Positions 9,001-15,145 of a stretch of DNA of 30,697 nt are shown here, piece after piece. How positions within the stretch are numbered: position 1 is the first letter of the stretch; every line of letters begins with the position of its first letter. A program made the position numbers and the translations under genes. The notes under the pieces are model-generated. The model did no database searches and was not told where the DNA came from. It saw only the letters and a program-made list of their open reading frames with translations. The stretch is from an uncultured Prevotellaceae bacterium. Its GTDB lineage: Bacteria; Bacteroidota; Bacteroidia; Bacteroidales; Bacteroidaceae. The stretch spans positions 1 to 30,697 of the forward strand of contig CACXVS010000034.1 in the NCBI GenBank assembly GCA_902771155.1. The letters are read 5' to 3'.

Positions 9001-9156
9001 ATATCCCTTGGAGTCTTGGAAAAGGTAGTTAATCGTAGAGTTTGACAATCCGTCGCGGGTGTCAAGGCGACGGAATTTCATATCAGGCAACAGAGCGTCG
9101 TTAGCACTTAGGGCAAGACAGCATCCGACCAGTAACGATAGCAATATTTTCTTCAT
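6049..9156 (-). CDS. Beta-propeller sensor protein with degenerate histidine-kinase end
   Basis: A 1035-aa inner-membrane sensor of the hybrid two-component (HTCS) type, but incomplete. It has a signal peptide (1-18), about fourteen ligand-sensor propeller repeats (about 25-660; typical units read DxxGxxWIGT), a Y_Y_Y domain (about 705-790), one membrane helix (LLLAFILFVAGGVWFW, 801-816), a short coiled coil and an ATPase-like domain (about 905-1015). That domain keeps an N-box (LLNNAVMFSP) and G1 box (D956-NGIG) but has a weak G2 region (SGVNLAFVKDIV). The HisKA helices with the usual SHEFRTPL phospho-acceptor motif are missing; the only candidate histidine is in GSHLGAP near 868. There is no receiver and no AraC domain: the protein ends in an acidic DDDVEE tail. 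It has its own promoter (9184-9215) and lies beside a separate response regulator, the likely partner. Confidence 0.85.
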   Translation of the reverse strand: MKKILLSLLVGCCLALSANDALLPDMKFRRLDTRDGLSNSTINYLFQDSKGYVWIGTSYGLNRYDGYRFRTFYSDPNDTTTLRNNYVDQIWEDIDGNLWLKQGMNYSFFDPVTEDVTRNPASLLRKWGIKGGVDRFYIDSQKRVWVKTYDEGLYCYHPKTKKLTLVKYGYTENEFPKEFWVQTFADWDGKLLIVSSDGDLMCVDGDKGKVEWKDDYMRHNGGEPSQAYYVYVDKHNNFWVVTTTVFVFDQKEKKWYNSLNSYLTAHGIPALPEPLQVWDVAMDQRGWIWVATDHYGIFVINPETKEVKQFVNNKFDNTSLSENTIKRLMLDKNGSMWMGAYRNGLNQYIEKMMGFKTIEIGDINTTTEDTQGNYWFGTDNRGIIKYVPATGETEIYDKARCGFASDIMVASCSAKDGSVWFGTYNGGLVHLNNGHATNYLASNAQDGLQNNNVWSVTEDKWGDIWIGTLGAGVQRLNVKTGKFKTWNSNVGNFPENFMTSIGWIKKGWLIVGHSNFYSLINPVSGQVKNDTIPFIPGQPAAMATTACVVEDSRGLIWHGSTSGCCIVDKKTGQQTLLDMNTGLFGSSVVGIAEDNLHTMWIVTEHGVSNVVPKKNENGQWSFTVRSFSSKDGLQDGPYNQRSISCTREGLILVGGLGGVDVINPRLLTNVGNKEKPIFSGLKLFGQQMGVGQEYDGRVILDESLEANPELTLRYYENQFTIQLATDKGEMHNPSRFIYMLEGFTDKWIATEENNPNITYMSLKHGDYVLHVRMLNDDGTMGDIESTLKITITPPLLRNRWLLLAFILFVAGGVWFWRRRFLQKHEEQTELEDIRREVEKKQWMNQMLTKMREKQGGVETPKTDIQGSHLGAPNKTSGDLQEFMKAQCELLKAPKNKKVQFSFFPLANDLVMDFDPDLLGQAVQVLLNNAVMFSPKDCRIKVFVDKTDTAGSIRISDNGIGLSEGAKEHMFDPVVSDEDSGVNLAFVKDIVTAHGGTVTGDNNAGGGSVFTITLPLQKSDDDVEEAVLMDDDVEEV

Positions 9157-9183
9157 AAAAACGTTTTAGGTCTAAATTCGGCA

Positions 9184-9215
9184 CAAATTTAGGCAAAAAT
9201 CATGAAACTGACAAA
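9184..9215 (-). promoter_or_regulatory. Promoter of the sensor-GH31-GH2 operon
   Basis: On the minus strand TAAATTTG (9191-9184) matches TAnnTTTG and TTTG (9215-9212) lies 20 nt upstream, so both core elements are present. It lies in the 89-bp gap between the response regulator and the sensor. Unlike the susC and GH3 promoters it has no copy of the bipartite CCACTT motif, which suggests constitutive sensor expression. Confidence 0.65.
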
Positions 9216-9245
9216 CATTTTCTATGAAAAAAAACAAATTAAGAC

Positions 9246-9884
9246 TCAAATATAATACTCTGCTGAATCTACAAGACCTGCCCGTAGGGCATACTTGGTG
9301 GCTTCATGGGCATTGTTTACACCTAATTTGCGGAAGATGTTCTTGCGATGCGTATTGACGGTATGGAAACTGGAAAAGCGCTTGTCGGCAATCTCTCTTG
9401 TCGTCATTCCCAAGGCAATATCTTTCAAGATTTCCGTCTCTGTCTTCGTTAATTTCAGCTCATCAGAAGACTGGACAACAGGCGCCAGCAGGATCTCTGC
9501 CATACGTTGGCAAATATAGCGCTGATGAGTCATGGCATAACGGATGCACTCACGGATCTCTGCCAGAGGCGAGTCTTTCAGCAACACACTAAACTGGGGA
9601 CCTATGGCAATGGCGCGATGCACGAAATCCGTGGAGAGCTCGAAACTGAACAACACCCAGTGTACCAACGGAAAACGCTCGTGCAAAATCTCTAGCTCAT
9701 CGATGTCATTGATGTCGAAGAGTGTGTAGTCAAGGATCACCACCGTGTCGTTATGAGCTTTTAATTGTTCGATCAACTCCGTCTTGTCGGGAGCCTGTTG
9801 ATAGTTTACTTCCAGTTTCTCGCAGAGGTACATCAGACCTGCGCGAGTGATATCCTGAGGATCAGCTAATACGATGTATGCCAT
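9246..9884 (-). CDS. NarL/LuxR-type response regulator
   Basis: A 212-aa cytoplasmic regulator with an N-terminal receiver domain (about 1-120) and a C-terminal LuxR-type helix-turn-helix (about 143-205, LTKTETEILKDIALGMTTREIA...TVNTHRKNIFRKLGV). The likely phospho-acceptor is D52 (VVILDYTLFD), with D8 in the acidic pocket and K103 (LLKDS) as the conserved lysine. It starts 4 nt after the DUF5686 stop codon and precedes the sensor gene, so it probably receives its signal from that sensor or another kinase. It is the only DNA-binding protein in the window, which makes it one candidate for the regulator of the susC and GH3 promoters. Separate NarL-type regulators are unusual for a PUL, where HTCS, SusR or ECF sigma factors are common. 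Confidence 0.9.
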   Translation of the reverse strand: MAYIVLADPQDITRAGLMYLCEKLEVNYQQAPDKTELIEQLKAHNDTVVILDYTLFDINDIDELEILHERFPLVHWVLFSFELSTDFVHRAIAIGPQFSVLLKDSPLAEIRECIRYAMTHQRYICQRMAEILLAPVVQSSDELKLTKTETEILKDIALGMTTREIADKRFSSFHTVNTHRKNIFRKLGVNNAHEATKYALRAGLVDSAEYYI

Positions 9885-9888
9885 ATGT

Positions 9889-12450
9889 TTAGAATGATAG
9901 TTTAATACGGAAACGTACCCCGTGCTTATGGGCAGTAGGCAGGTAATTGTAATTCATACGCCTGACATATTCCACTTGCAGGAACTTGAAGATGTTATGT
10001 ACACCCAATGATATTTCCCAGTAGGGGTGATGGGGATCGATGACATAGCAACCCTCAGGGAAATACATAAGCAGCGAACTGCCTGCATTCTCTGCCAACA
10101 GAGGATTATTCCTATCGGACAAGCCTCCCCACAGGTACCTCACAGATAGCCATTCGCGCCATTTCAGTTCCCTCAGCAGGGGGATGCGATTGAAGAGTTT
10201 GCCGTTCATGTCCCAATAGAGGTAAAGACTGGCAAAACGGTCCATGGGGAACTCCATATTATTAATGGCCTCAAAGGTATAATTCTGTAAAAGATAGGAG
10301 AGGTTGGTCTCTGGCATGATAAGCAAGGGGAAGGGCACCTGATCCCACTGAATGCCACCCTTGGCATGGATATCGAGTTTACCCCAGGAACTGAGCCAGA
10401 ACCGTTTGAAGACATACAGTTCCGTATAGTTATAGGCATAATCGGCCCCCAACACACCCTTCATGCCTAAGGTATGGGAAAGGGTAAAAACAGGAGCATC
10501 ACGATTAATGTTCAGACGGTTTTTCTTATTGTTGATAAACGTCTCACCTGGTGCGAAACGCAGTTCGGCACGCAGTTCTGTTGTACGGATCCTCTTGGAG
10601 GCCAGAGGGTCGTCAAAAGATGCAGAAAGAGGAACAAAGCGAAGGTCGCCTGCCGCCTCGTTCTCCTCAGTCTTCAGCGAGAGTGTGGTGCGCAGTCCCC
10701 ACACCTCTTCTCGCTCTGCCGTAATGGATTGGCGATTGTAGAACATCATCTTCCTGGTATCCGCCCATTTTAAGGACGTAAAGACGTTATCCTTGTCTGC
10801 AAGAAGGAACTTGTCTGAGGGCGACATCACATCGTAGGTGGAAGAGAAGGTCAGATTACGGATGGGAAACTCGCGAGGCATGTATTCCTTCTTATTAAAC
10901 GACCAGGTCACTTCACCATTGTAATAGGTCTTATGAGAGCCCCACCCTCTGGCGATATACCCTTTAATGAAAAGGTTGGAGTCCAGATTTGCCGTGGTCT
11001 GGGCAGAGAAGCGCGTGCGCAGTCCGTCGATGAAGTTAGAGGTAATAAAGGTATTTACCGGTCCGATATCCACCTTACTGGGATGTTTCTTTGAGCCTGT
11101 CTCAATAAAGCTCTCCGTCAGGATCTTGATTGCTGCGAGGATATATTTATAGCCTTTTATCTTTGCCAGATCATTGACGAACTGCTCCATATTGGCCTCA
11201 CTCCGCGTCAACGCCACCTCACGGTTCTGCTCCCAGAAACTGTCACTCCGGGACGAAGCACCGGCAGTCTTAATCTCATCAGCCTTGCCTTTAAACAACT
11301 GGGCAGGAATCTCTGTGAAGGAGAAATCAGTCAAACGGGTATTCCGAGTCATGGTAAAGGACTCCATAAAGTCCAAATACCTGAGTTCTGTGAACATATC
11401 GTCGGTAGTAAGCACCCACTCTCCATTTGGCAAACGACTGAACTCCTGTACGATCTGAACATTATCCACAAAGTTCACGTCGCTCTGTTGGGGAATCGTC
11501 ATATCACAGCGTTTCACCAGCCAAGTGGAGTCGGCCATCACATAAAGATCACCACGGAAGCCAAAGTCCTGCGAGTTATTGGGGAGGAAATGCAGGTGGT
11601 AGCACTTGTCTTTCCCCACATAGAGAGTGTCTTCTATATAGTAACGATAGAAGGATATAGCTCCGTCGCCAATAGGACTGGTGAACTGATATTGCAGGAA
11701 TCGGACCTGATTGTCGTAGATATCGATATCGGTAAAGACGTCCTTCATGACCTGATTCACGACGTCCCCCGTCTGAACCACATGGTTGATGCCCTCTGAG
11801 CGACTACCAAGTATGATTGTCTTCTCGCTTCGGGGATCCTTGCGATAGATTTTCTGGGAAACAGTCTCGTCAATAGAGATGGGCAACACCAGCTTTCCGT
11901 TGTAGGAACTCGTCTCTATCTGGTCCATCAGCCAACGCATCTTCTTGTTCTTGGGGTCCTCCATGCGTTTCTGGGTAATGTCATTGAGGGCGAAGGTGAG
12001 TTTCTGGTATTTCCTGTATTGGTAATAGTCGTAATTGCTGAGGTCGGAGCGTTTCTTGGCTGCTATCACCTTACGCATCATCTCTACAGCCGGATTCTCT
12101 TTCCTGCGATATCGACTGCGCTTGGTCTTAACGGTGACCTCCTTCAGCAATGTATTGTCAGCCTTCATCGTCAGATTGCAGACGCCCTTCACATTGGCAT
12201 TCACCATCACTGTAGTGGGTAAATAACCTACGGCAGAAAAGGTGAGCACCCAACCCAGATGACGAGAAATGGTATAGTTGCCGTCGCTATCAGCGACCAC
12301 ACCTATACCATGTCCCTTATACTGGACAGTTACAGATGGCACAGCTTCACCTGTGCGCTCATCTGTAACGCGTCCCCGTATCATCTGTTGGGCGCCTGCC
12401 GTTAGGCAAGCAAACATCATCAACAATACATATACTGTTCTTAAATTCAT
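9889..12450 (-). CDS. DUF5686 outer-membrane protein with carboxypeptidase-regulatory-like domain
   Basis: An 853-aa protein starting at the ATG at 12450. That start gives a good signal peptide (MNLRTVYVLLMMFACLTAGA) and overlaps the GH3 stop codon as ATGA, which implies translational coupling; the longer upstream frame would overlap GH3 by 88 nt. After cleavage comes a carboxypeptidase D regulatory-like/CNA-type domain (about 23-100: IRGRVTDERTGEAVPSVTV...LTFSAVGY). A long DUF5686 region follows, with repeated amphipathic beta-strands and an aromatic C-terminus (RFRIKLSF) as in outer-membrane beta-barrels. The function of DUF5686 is unknown. Placement between GH3 and the response regulator is unusual for a PUL and may mean an envelope protein linked to signalling or glycan uptake. 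Confidence 0.8.
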   Translation of the reverse strand: MNLRTVYVLLMMFACLTAGAQQMIRGRVTDERTGEAVPSVTVQYKGHGIGVVADSDGNYTISRHLGWVLTFSAVGYLPTTVMVNANVKGVCNLTMKADNTLLKEVTVKTKRSRYRRKENPAVEMMRKVIAAKKRSDLSNYDYYQYRKYQKLTFALNDITQKRMEDPKNKKMRWLMDQIETSSYNGKLVLPISIDETVSQKIYRKDPRSEKTIILGSRSEGINHVVQTGDVVNQVMKDVFTDIDIYDNQVRFLQYQFTSPIGDGAISFYRYYIEDTLYVGKDKCYHLHFLPNNSQDFGFRGDLYVMADSTWLVKRCDMTIPQQSDVNFVDNVQIVQEFSRLPNGEWVLTTDDMFTELRYLDFMESFTMTRNTRLTDFSFTEIPAQLFKGKADEIKTAGASSRSDSFWEQNREVALTRSEANMEQFVNDLAKIKGYKYILAAIKILTESFIETGSKKHPSKVDIGPVNTFITSNFIDGLRTRFSAQTTANLDSNLFIKGYIARGWGSHKTYYNGEVTWSFNKKEYMPREFPIRNLTFSSTYDVMSPSDKFLLADKDNVFTSLKWADTRKMMFYNRQSITAEREEVWGLRTTLSLKTEENEAAGDLRFVPLSASFDDPLASKRIRTTELRAELRFAPGETFINNKKNRLNINRDAPVFTLSHTLGMKGVLGADYAYNYTELYVFKRFWLSSWGKLDIHAKGGIQWDQVPFPLLIMPETNLSYLLQNYTFEAINNMEFPMDRFASLYLYWDMNGKLFNRIPLLRELKWREWLSVRYLWGGLSDRNNPLLAENAGSSLLMYFPEGCYVIDPHHPYWEISLGVHNIFKFLQVEYVRRMNYNYLPTAHKHGVRFRIKLSF

Positions 12451-14708
12451 TTCAACTCGAAGCTGCACTTGACAGGCAGCTGGTCGGAGGCAGTGCCTAT
12501 GAGCGCCTCGAAGGTGCCTGGCTCTGCTACCCAAGCATGGGTGGCCTCGTCGTAGAAGCTCAGAGCATCACGACCTATCGTCAGAACGACATCGCGACTC
12601 TCTCCAGGCTGGAGGAACACCTTGCTGAAGGCCTTGAGTTCCTTCAAGGGACGGTCAACAGAGGCCTCCTTGTCGCTGACATAGAGCTGTACAGTCTCTG
12701 CACCAGCACACTTACCCGTATTGGTGACATTGACAGTAAACGATATCTGCTCATCAGCTGTTATCTGGGTCTTATCTGCAGAGGCCTTACCCAACTTGAA
12801 GGTGGTATAACTCAGACCATGTCCGAAGGCGAAGAGGGGCTTGATCTTCTGTTTATCCGTCCAGCGATAGCCCACGTAGATGCCCTCCTTGTATTCCTCG
12901 TCGATAATCTTGTAATCATCTCTCCAAGTACCAGGATAGGTGTTGAGCGCATGGGCACCACAATCGTTGAGCTGCTGATGCCAGGTAAAAGGCAGCTTGC
13001 CCGAAGGATTCACATCGCCAGCAAGGACGGAGGCCAGGGCCTCACCAGCCTCTGATCCGATGAACCACCCCTGTACAATCGCAGGCACCTTGGCCAACCA
13101 GGGCATGGCAACAGCATTTCCTGAGATATTGACATACACCAGACGGGGGTTGGCCTTTACCAACGCCTCGATGAGCTGATCCTGACCATAGGGAAGGCCG
13201 AACTCCTTGCGGTCGTGACCCTCACAATCCTGATAATTGCTCTTATTCAGGCCACCAATAAAGATGACGACATCAGCCTGACGGGCCTTCTCCACAGCCT
13301 CTGCAGTCAGTTCGGAAGCACTACGGGTTTCGTAAAGACTGCGACCAACAGTGACGCCATTATAACTCTGAACAGTATCGCCCACATAGCCTCTGGCGAA
13401 ATCAACCTCACTATCCTTGAAGCGTTCACGGATACCGTCGAGGGGCAAGATCTCACGCTGAACCTTCAGCGAGGAAGAGCCACCACCCACCGTCATCATC
13501 TTGATGGCATTCTCGCCCACCACAAGAATCTTCTGCTTAGCTGTCGGATCAATAGGTAGCACCGGAGTCTTAACTCCCCTCCCTTTGGAGGGGTTGGGGG
13601 AGGCTTCGTTCTTCAGGAGCACGACACCTTCCTGGGCAATCCTCAGGGCTGCTTCATAATGGCTCTCGGAACAAAGGAATCCAAAGGGTTTCTGGCGCTT
13701 CATCGTGGTACGGAAGAAAAGACGAAGCACACGACGCACCTTGTCGTCGAGTTCCTTAGTCGTATATTTGCCCTCCTTGATCAGTTTCTTGTAGGCATCA
13801 GCCATATAATAAAGGTCGTAGGCGTTGGTCTTGCCCATCGTCAGACCATCGGTCCATGAGCCAAACTCCATGTCGAGCCCGTTCTTGATGGCCTCCTCGG
13901 TATCATGGCAACCGCCCCAATCGGATACGACTACGCCATCATACTTCCAGTCACCTTTCAGTATCTGGTTGAGCATAATCTCATTATGACAATTATGCTG
14001 GTTCTTATACAGATTATACGCTCCCATGATGCCCCAGGTACCTGCCTCAGTGACAGCTGCCTTGAAAGCAGGCAGATAGATCTCGTGGAGGGCACGGTCG
14101 GAGACAACCACATTCACCTGATGGCGATACTCCTCGTCGTTGTTCAGGGCATAGTGCTTCACACATGCTGCCACACCCTTCGACTGCAATCCCTGGATGT
14201 AGGGCACTACCATTCTGGAGGCGAGCCAGGGGTCTTCGCCCATATATTCAAAGTTACGTCCGCCCAGGGGAGTGCGATAGATGTTCACACCAGGCCCCAG
14301 GATCATGTCCTTATCACGATAGAGGGCTTCCTCGCCCAGGTTCTCTCCATAGATACGGGCCATCTCTGGATTCCACGTAGCAGCCAGACAGGTCAAGGCA
14401 GGGAAAGCCACACAGGAGTCGTTAGACTGACCAGCCTGCTCCCATTCGTCCCAAAGCACGTCGGGACGTACGCCATGAGGACCGTCGTCGGTCCAGAAAT
14501 CAGGGAATCCCAGGCGTTTCACACCAGGACTGGAGAACTTAGACTGAGCATGGATTACTGCGATCTTCTCTTCGAGTGTCATTCGAGAGAGCGCATCATC
14601 GATTCTTTCCTCCACGGGCTTCGACTCGTCGAGGTAGGTAGGCAACTGATGAGCCTGAACATGGGTCGTCATCATAAGCAACAAGGTTGAAATCAGCATT
14701 TTAGTCAT
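12447..14708 (-). CDS. GH3 beta-glucosidase, periplasmic
   Basis: A 753-aa family 3 glycoside hydrolase with a signal peptide (MTKMLISTLLLMMTTHVQA). The barrel domain (about 35-330) carries the nucleophile D263 in VVVSDWGG and substrate-binding KHYALNNDE. The second domain (about 355-600) has the acid/base E496 in DCEGHDR. A fibronectin-III-like domain (about 640-740) ends the protein. This is the usual architecture of beta-glucosidases that release glucose from oligosaccharides in the periplasm. Residues about 369-380 (SPNPSKGRGVKT) are encoded by a G/C-rich palindrome that looks like an inserted repeat element. The gene has its own promoter (14740-14747) with two copies of the motif found at susC, so it is probably induced together with the PUL core. 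Confidence 0.93.
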   Translation of the reverse strand: MTKMLISTLLLMMTTHVQAHQLPTYLDESKPVEERIDDALSRMTLEEKIAVIHAQSKFSSPGVKRLGFPDFWTDDGPHGVRPDVLWDEWEQAGQSNDSCVAFPALTCLAATWNPEMARIYGENLGEEALYRDKDMILGPGVNIYRTPLGGRNFEYMGEDPWLASRMVVPYIQGLQSKGVAACVKHYALNNDEEYRHQVNVVVSDRALHEIYLPAFKAAVTEAGTWGIMGAYNLYKNQHNCHNEIMLNQILKGDWKYDGVVVSDWGGCHDTEEAIKNGLDMEFGSWTDGLTMGKTNAYDLYYMADAYKKLIKEGKYTTKELDDKVRRVLRLFFRTTMKRQKPFGFLCSESHYEAALRIAQEGVVLLKNEASPNPSKGRGVKTPVLPIDPTAKQKILVVGENAIKMMTVGGGSSSLKVQREILPLDGIRERFKDSEVDFARGYVGDTVQSYNGVTVGRSLYETRSASELTAEAVEKARQADVVIFIGGLNKSNYQDCEGHDRKEFGLPYGQDQLIEALVKANPRLVYVNISGNAVAMPWLAKVPAIVQGWFIGSEAGEALASVLAGDVNPSGKLPFTWHQQLNDCGAHALNTYPGTWRDDYKIIDEEYKEGIYVGYRWTDKQKIKPLFAFGHGLSYTTFKLGKASADKTQITADEQISFTVNVTNTGKCAGAETVQLYVSDKEASVDRPLKELKAFSKVFLQPGESRDVVLTIGRDALSFYDEATHAWVAEPGTFEALIGTASDQLPVKCSFELK
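13574..13602. repeat. Palindromic repeat element inside the GH3 gene
   Basis: Within GH3 the plus strand reads CCCCTCC (13576-13582), CTTT, GGAGGGG (13587-13593), then TTGGGGGAGG. This is a perfect 7-bp stem with a 4-nt loop and a flanking G-run. It adds the low-complexity peptide SPNPSKGRGVKT at a surface-loop position between the barrel and second domain. G/C-rich palindromes of this look recur in Bacteroidota genomes, so I call it a dispersed element; copy number cannot be tested here. Confidence 0.55.
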
Positions 14709-14739
14709 TTTGTTTTGGGTTTAAATTCTAATCTTGGTG

Positions 14740-14792
14740 CAAAGATACAACATATTCAGTACTCATGTAAGTGTATATGAAACAGAAAGTGG
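14740..14792 (-). promoter_or_regulatory. GH3 promoter with proximal operator copy
   Basis: The minus-strand box TATCTTTG (14747-14740) matches TAnnTTTG. No TTG lies at -33. Instead a bipartite motif (CCACTT ... TACACT, 14792-14770) ends 22 nt upstream of the box, the same place as at the susC promoter, which suggests activator dependence. The leader to the GH3 ATG is about 25 nt. Confidence 0.6.
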
Positions 14793-14808
14793 AGAGCAAT
14801 TGCCCATC

Positions 14809-14889
14809 GCCCGCCACTCTGTGCTGATTATCAGAAAGTTACAAATCATACCCATCTCTTAAAAAGTGGAAGGTATATAACTGGCGGGC
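14809..14889 (-). other. Long-range inverted repeat in the 434-bp GH5-GH3 gap
   Basis: GCCCGCCA (14809-14816) and TGGCGGGC (14882-14889) are perfect 8-bp G/C-rich complements separated by 65 nt. They could form the base of an RNA structure in a transcript started at the 14947 box. A small palindrome CTGAT-T-ATCAG (14824-14834) lies within. No T-tract follows, so it is not an obvious intrinsic terminator. Confidence 0.35.
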
Positions 14890-14916
14890 ACCACCCGTTG
14901 CAAGGATTCTTTTCAT
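14839..14916 (-). CDS. Possible 25-aa leader peptide upstream of GH3
   Basis: An ATG at 14916 opens 25 codons (MKRILATGG ... RDGYDL) ending in TAA at 14839. A TAnnTTTG-type box lies just upstream (14954-14947). The 5' arm of a long-range G/C stem (14882-14889, paired with 14809-14816) falls inside the reading frame, and so does a regulatory motif copy (14865-14886). It could be a leader peptide for the GH3 operon or a chance frame. Without conservation data I give it low confidence. Confidence 0.25.
   Translation of the reverse strand: MKRILATGGARQLYTFHFLRDGYDL
14865..14886 (-). promoter_or_regulatory. Distal operator copy upstream of GH3
   Basis: On the minus strand this 22-bp site reads CGCCAGTTATAT-ACCTTCCACT. 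It matches the right half (TCCACT) and central TAT of the distal copies upstream of susC, while the left half is weaker. It starts 95 bp from the proximal copy at 14770, the same interval seen at the two susC-side promoters (93 and 94 bp). Confidence 0.45.
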
Positions 14917-14946
14917 AAAAAACTATTTTGGTTCCTAATCAGTTTG

Positions 14947-14954
14947 CAAAGGTA
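14947..14954 (-). promoter_or_regulatory. Possible second promoter upstream of GH3
   Basis: The minus-strand TACCTTTG (14954-14947) fits TAnnTTTG, but no convincing -33 TTG is visible. It would transcribe the possible 25-aa leader frame and the long-range stem before reaching GH3. Confidence 0.4.
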
Positions 14955-15008
14955 AGTAAAATATTTAATTAATAGTCTCTTTTTTGAGAAAAGTTACCTC
15001 CCCGACAC

Positions 15009-15037
15009 AAAAAAGCCTGTCCCGAAAAGAGACAGGC
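15009..15037 (-). terminator. Intrinsic terminator of the susC-GH5 operon
   Basis: On the minus strand GCCTGTC (15037-15031) pairs with GACAGGC (15021-15015) across a 9-nt loop and is followed by six T (15014-15009). It lies about 105 nt past the GH5 stop codon and separates the PUL core from the GH3 operon. Confidence 0.8.
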
Positions 15038-15079
15038 CCGAGAGTATTTTACTTAGAGTTTTAGTAGGTTATCTTTCCA

Positions 15080-15145
15080 CAGTGCGTACGTAGGCGAACT
15101 CCAGTGCGTACGAGGGCGCACTCGAGTGCGTTCGTAGGCGCCCTA
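15080..15145. repeat. Three tandem 22-bp palindromic repeats at the GH5 3' end
   Basis: Three 22-bp units begin at 15080, 15102 and 15124. Each reads roughly (C/G)AGTGCG-T(A/T)CGWRGG-CGNNCTC, so each unit is itself a dyad (AGTGCG / CGCACT in the middle copy). The last unit overlaps the GH5 stop codon TAG at 15145-15143. The array lies between the stop codon and the terminator. Confidence 0.7.

Noticed and set aside
6049..9156. Full hybrid two-component (HTCS) regulator
   Set aside because: The propeller and Y_Y_Y parts fit, but HisKA, receiver and AraC domains are absent, so I call it a sensor with a degenerate kinase end.
12450..12534. Longer DUF5686 start extending into GH3
   Set aside because: The added 28 residues (RARHLRGAHRHCLRP...) overlap GH3 coding sequence and would bury the signal peptide; the ATGA overlap start at 12450 is better.
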